Of a DNA stretch of 64,000 bases, positions 1 through 30,872 are shown in pieces (within the stretch, counting starts at the first letter, position 1; each line of letters begins with the position of its first letter). Both the position numbers and the translations under genes were made by a program. Origin of the DNA: Monarcha castaneiventris obscurior (lineage: Eukaryota > Chordata > Aves > Passeriformes > Monarchidae); assembly GCA_026261815.1 (NCBI GenBank), contig JAMPIT010000434.1:17667001-17731000 (forward strand), written 5' to 3'. Below the pieces are notes generated by a model. It was not told the origin of the DNA, ran no database searches, and saw only the letters and a list, made by a program, of their open reading frames with translations.

Positions 1-21147
<21,147 letters not shown>

Positions 21148-21240
21148 GGTTCCGCCGCCCGCACCGCGCCGCTCTCGCGAGAGCACGGCCGGCCCCGCCC
21201 CGCTGCCCCATTGGACCCGCGGCCGGGCCAATGGGCGGCA
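21148..21240 (-). promoter_or_regulatory. ETFA: ETFA core promoter with TCTCGCGAGA and paired CCAAT boxes
   Basis: TATA-less. In order upstream of the ATG there is a perfect TCTCGCGAGA palindrome (21173-21182), a CCCCGCCC GC box (21193-21200), a CCAAT on the minus strand (21210-21214) and a CCAAT on the plus strand (21228-21232). The palindrome is a known element of CpG-island housekeeping promoters, and CCAAT pairs are typical NF-Y sites. The transcription start is inferred to be just upstream of 21147. Confidence 0.7.
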
Positions 21241-21298
21241 GCGGCGGCGCGGGCGGAGAGGGGAGCGCGGAGCGCGGAGCGCCCGTGCCCAGTGCCCG

Positions 21299-21902
21299 CT
21301 GAGCCCCGCACGGCCGGCTGTCCTCCGCTCTCTGCCCGGCTGAGCCCCGCACTGCCGGCTGAACCCCGCACGGCCCGCTGAACCCCGCACGGCCGGCTGT
21401 CCTCCGCTCTCTGCCCGGCTGAGCCCCGCACTGCCCGCTGAGCCCCGCACGGCCGGCTGAATCCCGCACCGCCTGATGAACCCCGCACTGCCCGCTGAGC
21501 CCCGCACTGCCCGCTGAGCTCCGCACCGCCGGCTGAACCCCGCACTGCCCGCTGAGCTCCGCACCGCCGGCTGAACCCCCCCACCGCCCGCTGAGCCCCG
21601 CACGGCCGGCTGTCCTCCCCTCTCTGCCCGACTGAGCCCCGCACGGCCCGCTGAATCCCGCACGGCCGGCTGAATCCCGCACCGCTTGCTGAACCCCGCA
21701 CGGCCCGCTGAGCCCCACACTGCCGGCTGAACCCCGCACGGCCCGCTGAGCCCCACACTGCCGGCTGAACCCCGCACGGCCAGCTGTGTTCCCCTCTCTG
21801 CCCGGCTGAGCCCCCCACCGCCGGCTGAGCCCCGCACTGCCTGCTGAATCCCGCACGGCCGGCTGTGTTCCCCTTCGCCGCTGGCTGAGTCCCTCGGCCT
21901 GC
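21299..21902. repeat. GC-rich minisatellite, 19 bp unit, about 31 copies
   Basis: Tandem units of the type CTGAACCCCGCACGGCCCG (19 bp), with positions 5, 6 and 14-18 of the unit most variable. Five units are of a longer 22 bp type beginning CTGTCCTCC or CTGTGTTCC and ending TCTGCCCGG. Some higher-order copying is visible: a 38 bp dimer is repeated exactly twice at about 21694-21770. It lies about 150-750 bp upstream of the ETFA ATG, inside the CpG island. The minus strand carries runs of GGGG and GGG in each unit. Long open frames of 350-436 codons here are products of the repeat. Confidence 0.93.
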
Positions 21903-22150
21903 TGTCCTCCCGCACCATTGTGCCCGTGCACAGCCGCCTGGCCCCCGCACCGCTGCCCCCCGCACAGCCGGCTCTGTCCCAGCCCCGCTGGCTGCATCCG
22001 CCCGCCCCCGCTCTGGGCCGTACCGCGGGGCAAGAGCGAAGCTGCCGCTGCCGTAGGGCGCCCGTCCATCTCCCGCGGGGCCCCTCGAGGGGAGCGGACC
22101 CCTTCCAGCCCACACTGACCTGGTACCAGCGCCAGCCTCCTCCGACCGCC

Positions 22151-25100
22151 TTTGCCCGGTTCCCCTGCAGTGCTTCTGCAAAGGGTTAAAGCCTTTAAAG
22201 AGAAGAAAACAACAGAAGCAGAGTTATGCCTTCAAATGCCGGTGGTCCTTGCTAGATCCTATCCTAAGCCAATGAAAATGTGCCTTGCAAAGAGAAAGAA
22301 GGGAAAAGTCTTAATTTACGACTGTGGAACCAAGAGCAGCCTGGGAGACTATGGCCCCCATGAGCTGCCCATGAGCTGCCAAATCCCCCCCAGCCACATT
22401 CCCCACACCACAAGAGAGCAAAAGAGATAATGTGGGGATGGAGTGCATAGCACACTGGAAAGGCCAGATATCCAAAACGTGCTTCCAAAACGTCGTGCCC
22501 CACAAGTTGTCCAAATCACACCTAAGCTTCAAAGACCAGTCAGGTATCACCAGCCCTGGATGGCATTCTCTCACCACGACAGATTTCTGGCTGCCTCACC
22601 CACACCCCTGTGCTTGGCCCCAAGCAACATTAGGCAATAGCTCATGAGCTCTGAATAATTTATAGATCTATTTTATTATTATTATCCTGATTTCCCAGAA
22701 CCAAGGCAAGACATCTTGTGCCTGCCCCTTACAGGGCACCGGGGTGCCCCAGGGACCAGACTGAGACTGGCTGTTTTTCCATACCTCCAGATTTTTTTCT
22801 GGGTGGCAAGGAGAGTGATCTAAAAAACAATGAAGCAAAATGTTTCTGGCCAAATTCACGGCTAAAATGTGTGCTGTGACTCTCTGAAAACCTGATGTCC
22901 TGGAGAAGCTGGCAGTAGCTGTCATACTGGAGCAACTAGTCCTGCCAGCCAAGCGCACATGGATTTGGGACGCTCCAGAATGGAATTCCCATCCCAGAAA
23001 TCACAAGATAGTGAGCCATGAATAGAGTTTCTTCCTTCCCATCCTGAAGTGGTTTAGAGGGGAAAAAAAAACCACACACAACCCCCCCTGAGCCATTATG
23101 GCCATTGGACTGTTCCTCCAAGAATCAGCGGTGATCTGCAGCATGTCAGTGATTCGTTCTGCATTACTAAGTTGCTCCGTAGGAAAGCAAAAGGCAGATT
23201 GATCAAAAAGGCTCTTCGACTTTGCCACAGTCTTGGCACAGGATCACCTCTAAAATTTATTCTGCCACACGATTTTCACATCAGATGCCAAAAAGTGCTG
23301 CTTTACAGCAAAAGTTAACCAGGTCCAGCAACTCAAGCATCTAAATGGACAATTTACTTTGTCTCAAATCTCAAATGTCTCTAGAATAGAAGAAAAGCAG
23401 CTGTCCTGCATATTCCAGCTTCCTGGCCCCAGAGCACTACCTTAACTCCTCAAGCCCCAAAGGAGAGCTGTGAAGGGAAGAGCTAAAGGAGGTGGCAAAC
23501 CTCCTTCAGGGCCTGTGCCTGATTATACAGATTAAAGTAGCTCCAGGGCTGCTCTGACTTCTGCCTGGTCTGGCTCCACCCTTCAGTCCCCAAAAAAGGA
23601 AGAAAATGAGCGTTTGGAGCTGCTTGTACATCGCCTGGGCTCTGCAAATGACCAGGTGAAAAAAACCACTTGTTTATATGAAGATGAGGGGGGAAATGAT
23701 TTTGCAGAAGCCACAGTGCCCTGAGAGGGGTTTAAAAAGAGGATAAATATTTGATGTGGCTCTTTATCACCAGTTTGAATGATGATTAAGGTGCAGTGTG
23801 ACTATTCAGAGATGTGGTGTTTTATACAGTACAGTATATATAGGTGCAGATCCCTACCTGCACCCTAGGTAACCCCACAAAAGCAACAATGAAGGCAAAA
23901 TAAGGAGGCAAAATAAGAACATCCTAGGCATCCTTAATTTGTCCATTATGTCTTTTTAATTGGCGTGTTTTATTCATTAAAAGCATGGCATGTAATTTCA
24001 TAATCCTATTTTAGGCTCCAAAATTAAGCTTCCAACGTGCACATCTCATGCAGATGAAATCTTTACAACAAATGTACACCTAAAAACTCCAAATCACAAA
24101 AATAAACAAAGCAATCTCATTCAAGTTTGGGCTTTACTACCTCACACTAAAACAAGTGACCTACTATCAAAATTAACTCATTGCATCATAGCCTAGAATA
24201 AATTGATCCTTTCACTGTGTATCTGGCTTCATAGCACACACATCATATTTTCATAAGCAGAGTGGCATTGCCCCTCTTTAGTCAGATTCTGAGGTGTAGC
24301 ATCACCAATTCAGAGACATGACAGGCTTTTTAATATATTTTCTGTTTATAATTTTGATTCAAATCCTCAGCAACACTTCAGATGCACAAATCCTTATTGA
24401 AACTGGCTTGATGCGGATTACAGCCTGAAGCACAAAGGAAGTCTTTATCACTTATGGCCAGTGTTTTAGGAGCTTATAACTGTAATCAGGTAGGGATTAT
24501 ATCAGCATGATCCATACAAGCTGAACCGTGGCAAAAAGCTTTTTTCTATTTGACCTTCCCATGACAATAATAACAATGTAAAACATGCAACAGACAGGTG
24601 CCACTGAAGGTAGAGTCACTGTCCGCTGCAGGCAGAAGTTACTACTTTGTATTTTGAAAGAAAAATTAGTCATTAATTAGTGGAAGCAGATCTTTGTATG
24701 GTGCATTGTTATCCAGGATTATTTCATTAGGATCTGCTGACCCAGTTTCTGCATTGGAAAGAGAATTACATTTTTTCACACTATTGGGATTGGGGGAAAG
24801 AAAAAATAATAACATAGACTATTCAAACTTTTAAAAATATGGTTGCAAACAAGGACAGATACCTGTATTGGTATCTCTACGGAAGCCAAATGAAACAAGG
24901 ACCATAAAAAATATGTAATCATGTCTTCCCTAGAATCGGATTCTGGTTCTCTTAAAATACATAATTCCTAATTAAAGCATATGGAATCCAGCTAATACAG
25001 CCTCATGACTAAGGGATTTAGTGAAGAGTAGGAATTTTTTTTTATTATTGCTATGATGGTCCTCTCTGTCACAGGTCATCCATAGCTTACTCCTCCGGCA

Positions 25101-28100
25101 ATCACCCTGGGGATAGCTGACTCAGATAAATTAAAAGAGCTTCATTTGGGAAGCTTCCCCAACACACGAAAGGATTCGCCTCCTAATCTGTCAAAATCCA
25201 ATAACGTTAAAGCAACTGCAACCTGCTTACAGCTCAGCAGGACCCCCAAACCAATGGGCAGGACCTGCAGCCCAGCACTGGGCCGGTCTAAAACCCACCT
25301 TGGAAACAGCAGCAGGAGAGATCTCTGCTGCTGAAATATTTTATGCCCAAGTGCTGTGAGCTCACAGGTGGTTCAGCCACCCCAGGATGTTTCCAGTCCC
25401 CCTGGACTCACCCCTTGCCCACAGCCACGAGCTGTACACAAGGAGGGATGTGCTCTCTGCCCCTCATCTCACTGGCACAAGAACTCATCTCAGCATGTCT
25501 GCCACTGGAGGTCCTTTATAATAGAACACCACCACAGGTGTGCTTAGTGCTCTGCTCAGATCACCTTACAACCACACACCTTCGTGGCTCAGAGCAGCAG
25601 CTGGTCCTTCATGAGGCCTTACAGAAGCCTTTGGAAGGAAACAATGCCACAAGCTCTGCTTACAAAGTGGGGGACAGAGGAAAGAGCTCTCCCAAAATCA
25701 CCCCATAGCAGGGACAGCCCTTCTAATACGGAGCCTACAAAACCACCACAGGAAGGAATTTTCCCTTTTTTATAAACTATTCTCTCTTGCTAATAATTTC
25801 CATGTGCAGTCCAGTAACAAGGGAGTCTGGGAGTAACATCACATCACATCACATTTGCTGCATATTCCTAAAGAACAAGATCACCTGAGTAGTTCAAGAA
25901 ACTCTTTCTACCAAGCACACAGTCAAAACGGGACCCTCATAACCTCATGAAAGCAAAGGCTCAGGTTACCTTGAAAGGCAATTTGTTCTGCCCAGGAGTG
26001 ATGGTGGTTTGTGTGGAGGACAAGGGAAACAATGCTGGTGAAAAGAGCTCTCCTCCCCTTCCAGTGCAGACACCTGGATGGAGTTTTGTGAGCTGCCACC
26101 CTCCTGCATGCAGCTCCCCTTGTCGCTAATGGCAGATGTGTGTAAAATCCTCTGGCAGGTTGTACCAGCATTATTTTTTAAAGAGGTAGCTGGTTCTTTT
26201 GCCCATTACACTGCTGGAAAAGAATCCAGATGCCACTGCATTCCCACTCACGCTAGCCCAAACCATTCCTGCAGCAGCAGGGACAGTCACTCTAGGGGGG
26301 CAGCTCTTTCCATGCCCCTAAGGACTTTTCAGGGAAAGTTGCTTTTTCCTTTTTTCTTTCTGTTTCATCTCAGTCAATAGCACTTTTGTGTAAGCACAGC
26401 AGCTGCAATAGGCCTTGTTTTCAGTGTTTTGGAACCTGCTTGATTTTTGGTATTTTTATTGCAGAGCCCATTAAGAAGGAGCATGTTCTGGTGAAGTTAC
26501 CTGCCGCTTACAGCACCTGGTGACAAAGGCTAATGCATTTCCTGCTTGCCCTGTCACAAAGTCCAAGATGAAGTCTACAAAGTCTGCAATTTACCCATTG
26601 GCTTTAATCCTGCAGGTAATGGCATAACGAGATCCAGTGCCTGGGGGTTGAACCTAAACTATACCTCAGTTGTCCATTCCAGTGAAAGTAGTTAACAAGC
26701 AGGATGGGAGAGCAAGGCGGCCTCTCCTGCACTGGCAGGCGACACCAAGACCAGATGCATCTCTGGGAGACATGACTGAGGTCAACCATAAATTAACAGG
26801 CTCACTGTGAGGGAAAAAATAATAATTCTGGGTCCAATTGCATGGTCTGGTAAGAAGGAGGCCAGAGGAGATGGGCTAATAAGTCTTTTCTGAACTCATG
26901 AACTTTCTGAATCCTTCTCATCCAGAGGGGAAAAATGGCAAGGGCTCCCTTTGCCATGTTACCATGGCTGATTCTTAATCACTAGCAGGGCTGGCAGTAG
27001 CTCTTGTGCAACACCACTTTCCCCAGCGCTGGGCCCTGTTCCCCTGCAATGCTCCCAACCCCTGCTGGTCTCAGAAGAATTGAGCCCAAAGCTCCACATA
27101 GCAATTCAAATGCATCACCAGACATTAGGCCACCGGGTTAACCACTGTTTAATTTCGTCACATTTGTTTGTGAGTTATGTACGTGCCTTTCTTTTGTCAA
27201 CATCTCCTTTTAGAAAGGATATTGATTTTGTTTTCAAAGGCTTTCGAAAATAAAATGAATGACTACATTCTAAGGAAGAGTCATTTTCTCAACAGCTGTA
27301 AATAATTTATTGTTCGCAACCCACCCAGATCAAAAGATACTTCATCAACTGATGTGGCAAAATCTGGTGCAAGCTGCATTTCCATTATCTCAGATCCAAT
27401 TAACCATTTGGAGCAGACTAAAACATAACTAGATCAATCCAGAATCAGATTAATATCCAATCCATAATCACATTAATCACAATCTGTCCATAATTAGCCA
27501 TCAGATAATCCCATTGGACAGGAGGTGACATGCAGTATCCCATTATCTCATTAATTAACTATTTTCGGTATCAGACATTGTGCCCAAACACAAGGAAATG
27601 TTTTTTAAAGGAAGAATGGATAGGAAATTCTCCTTTTGCTACATCCACCCCACTGAAGCTCCCAGTATCTCAATGTTGGAGTTTTACAACCTTTCTTTGT
27701 TTCGCCATATTCTACTAGAACCAAGAGCTGTTTTTTTGAGACACATCATCTTTTTAATAAAATATGACTATCTTAGGAAGATGGATAAATAAAACATTTG
27801 TTTCATGTGAACAAGTTTGTGAAAGAAAGAAAACTCTTCATCAAAGGTTTTGATGGTAACATGATAACAATAGCTTTGCAATGCTAAATCTTACTGCAGA
27901 TGGTTCCTGTCCTTTTTTGTAATGTAAGTGAAATTGCGTTCCATCTGTTTTAATTTTATAATGGACTTAATCCATGGTTGGCTCTGAAAGAATCAGCATT
28001 TACTGCCTTTGCAATCTGCTGCAAACAAAAAAAATAGTTACTGTTTCCCCCTTCTAGAGGGAGCTTGTATTTCCATTTGGGAGCAAACCCCAGAGTTGCT

Positions 28101-30235
28101 CTGTAGAGAGCAGGAAGTGCCATTAGCCAGCCTCACCCCGTGGCCAGGCAGCCCCTGCCAGCTCTCACACCAAACCGAGCCGGAATTGCCCCAAGAGATT
28201 GGAATCTCTGGACGCTGGGTGGAGGAGAGCAAGAAGTAATCAGCGTGGCAGGAAAGATTGCATTTGGTTTTGACTAGCAAATGTGTCCAGCAGTTACCTG
28301 AATGCAGTCTTCCAGAGGTGCCTCCTGGACTGAATTATTCCGTGATTTTATTATGTGCTTTCCCTTACCATCCCTCAGATGAACCAACAACTAACCTGTT
28401 TGCTAAACATGTGGTATCGAGCTGGTTCAATGCCTCATGGCATTACCTGCAGTCATTTTAAAGCTTTTTGTACATCACGTAGAGGAGGTGCAGGGCTTTC
28501 AATGTTTCCCTGGCAAGTAGTTTTTTGGGCTTTTCTACTAAACTGCCCGTGCAGCACTGCCTGCTCTGCTCCTTCCTGCCTGGTTGTGAAGCGAGTCCAG
28601 TCCAACCATACCTGCCTGGTGTCAGCACATTGCTCTGTACAGATGCAGGTGTGACTGCAGCACAGCTTTGCATAGGTTTGGAAAAGTTTGGCTGGCTCAG
28701 CTGTAACTTTTCTAAGTCCTAAGCTGGTGAGAGGTTTGGGAGAGCAAAAAGGATCCTGCCCTCGAGTGGGAAAAGGGTGATGCAACACAGAGCATCCCTG
28801 CCAAGCTGCTGTAGTCTTAGACACGTCTCATTCTCCTATCACTCTGACATTTTTGTATTTTGTTGTTAACACATGCAGATACTGACTCATCCAGGACTCT
28901 CTGAATTCTGGCTCAGGCTGAAGTCACCCTTCTGTATCCTCTTTTCTGCCAGGTGCCCAGGCATGGACTTGTGCTGCCCCCACGGCAGTGCTGGGGAGGT
29001 TCCTATCACCCATCCCTCGGGGTCACCCCAGTCTGAAGAACCAAACAAACTTTTCCAATTGCCTACCTACCTCTCACCCCCCGCCCAGCTCTGCCACTGG
29101 CAAGCGAGCCACTCTAGCGGCAGGCAGTAGTCAGACCACAGCCCCCAGCAGGCGCCACACAGGCAGGGAACACGTAGGCTCACCGTGCCCTGAGGATGTC
29201 ACTGCTACACCGCACCTCTGCATCTTCGCACATGCAGGGGCAGGCAGGGATACCAAAATCCCTTGGTGACGTGCGTCCCTGCTGAAGTGGGTACTTCAAA
29301 TGCCATCCTCCTTTCCCCCGGAGCTATTGTACAAATTTTAAGGTTTGCTTTCAACATTTGGGGTCCTCAAAGGGGGAGCAGGGGCTGTGGTCAGGCTGGG
29401 AGAGCGGAGAGCGGGTCAAATAGGGAAGCACCTTATCCAAAGGGTCCTCTCCCCCTCCCCAGCCTCTGGCGTTTCATACCTGCAGGGTGCCTGACTCGAA
29501 CAACAGACAAGTGCTTCAGCTGGAAAAACCATCCTGCCTCCCTCCTCTGAGAAAAATGAGCGCAGTCTGCCCATCCTGAGACAGCATCTAAAGTCACCAT
29601 GTCCTTTCCAAGCCATTCAGGTTAGCAATTGCCTGTCAAATTCCATGTGAAAACTAAAAAAGTGATTGCATGGAAGAGAAGGACAGGACCAAAGCGCCAA
29701 GACAGTGGCAATCTCAATTCCAGCATGTATAAGCTTTCCTGGACCTTATGAGGTACTCATGCTGCTGTGCTGCAAAGTCTTTGTGAATTTAAAACTGACT
29801 CAAAGGCCACTGAAGTGCTCTCCCTATTTTTCTGCTACTGCACGGGAACCCCATGGACACCGATGGGAAAGAGGGAAGAAAAAAGAACAGAAGGCATTAA
29901 AAAGCAACAGGAGAGGTTCAGCTGCGGGAACAGCACGGAATCAGGTGCATGAAAATACGGTAAAATACTACTTTTCTCCGCTATTTTCAACTCGTCACGG
30001 GGCTGCTGCCCAGAACGCCCGCCCCGACGATGCCATCGGTTCTGTTCAGGTCCGGTGGGGTGTCTCTCCCGCACACGGACCTCAGCAGGGAACTGCTCCG
30101 CGGGCGCGCAGCGTCGCTCCGGCGTCCGCCGCTCAGCCTCTTCCCGTCTGCGGCGGAGATGCTCCTCTGCGCAGCGGCGGGGCTGTCCCGCCGCGCACGC
30201 CCGAGGGCACCTGCCAGCGGCGCGCCGAAACGCGG
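22151..30235. other. ETFA-ISL2 intergenic region
   Basis: About 8 kb with no credible gene on either strand. AT-rich sequence with many TAAT/ATTA motifs occupies about 23750-25040 and 27100-27560. A short (ATCAC)n run lies at about 25837-25856. GC content rises from about 28000 toward ISL2. The small open frames have no domains or splice context. Confidence 0.75.
27381..27560. promoter_or_regulatory. Candidate enhancer: dense homeodomain-site cluster
   Basis: About 180 bp contain more than ten TAAT/ATTA cores, including ATTAATTAAC (27550-27559), ATAATTAG, CACATTAATCAC and a TAATCCC (27506-27512) of the bicoid/Otx type, plus a CCATTGG CCAAT-type site. It sits 3.3 kb upstream of ISL2. The function is inferred from site density and position only. 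Confidence 0.4.
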
Positions 30236-30365
30236 GGAAAAGAACAACGAAACAAAATGCAAAAGAGAGGAGAAAAAGAAGGAAGAGGGAAATAAAAGGA
30301 GAAAATAATAGGCGAACAAAAAGTCAAGGAGAATAACAAGGAAAACAGGAGGAAAAAAAGCTATA
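30236..30365 (+). repeat. Purine-rich (A/G) tract upstream of ISL2
   Basis: About 130 bp on the plus strand made almost only of A and G (AGAGAGGAGAAAAAGAAGG and similar), set inside otherwise GC-rich CpG island DNA. Confidence 0.75.
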
Positions 30366-30814
30366 ATGAATCTCCTCCTCGGGCTGTCGATCCCTGTCCG
30401 AAGCGCACCGCGGCGGGCGGGCGGAGGGTCCCGCGGCCGCCCGGGGAGAAGGGCGCGGAGCAGCTTCTACCGCGGCGCACGGGGCCGCGCGTCCCGTCCG
30501 TGCCGGCGTCGTGCGGCTCCGGGCCGGGTCCCGCGGGGCGTGCGCCCCGCTCCGCGCCCGCGGCGCGCCCATTGTTCGGCACCGCCAATCCGCGGGCTCT
30601 CCCCGCGGCCGCCAATCGCCTCCGGGGGCCGCGCGGTGAGGTCAGCGCCGCCCCCCCGCCCGCGGCCGCTGCGCGCTGACATCACGGCGCGGCCCGGCGG
30701 GGCGGGCCCGGGGGGGCGGGCGCGGCCCCCGCCCCGCGCCGCGCGGGTAGTGGTGGAGCGGCGGCTCCGCATCCCGCATCGCGCATCGCTGCCGGTGCGC
30801 AGGGGGCCGCCCGC
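30366..30814 (+). promoter_or_regulatory. ISL2: ISL2 promoter region and 5' UTR (CpG island)
   Basis: Very CpG-rich DNA directly upstream of the ISL2 ATG. It holds two CCAAT boxes 27 bp apart (30585-30589 and 30612-30616), a CRE-like TGACATCA (30677-30684) and G-rich GC boxes at about 30700-30740. No TATA box was seen, so a dispersed start around 30690-30790 is inferred. Confidence 0.65.
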
Positions 30815-30872
30815 ATGGTGGACATCCTCCTCCCGCGGCCGCTCCCGGGCGTCATGGGGGAGCCCTCCAAGA
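30815..30872 (+). CDS. ISL2: ISL2 coding exon 1
   Basis: 58 nt, [19 protein letters not shown] plus one base, ending at a GTAAGT donor. The start MVDI and the MG.PSK end match the family. The middle differs from the human protein. Confidence 0.95.

Noticed and set aside
29666..30295. 209-codon plus-strand open frame upstream of ISL2
   Set aside because: Starts in ordinary sequence and runs into the GC-rich island and purine tract. No domain or similarity seen.
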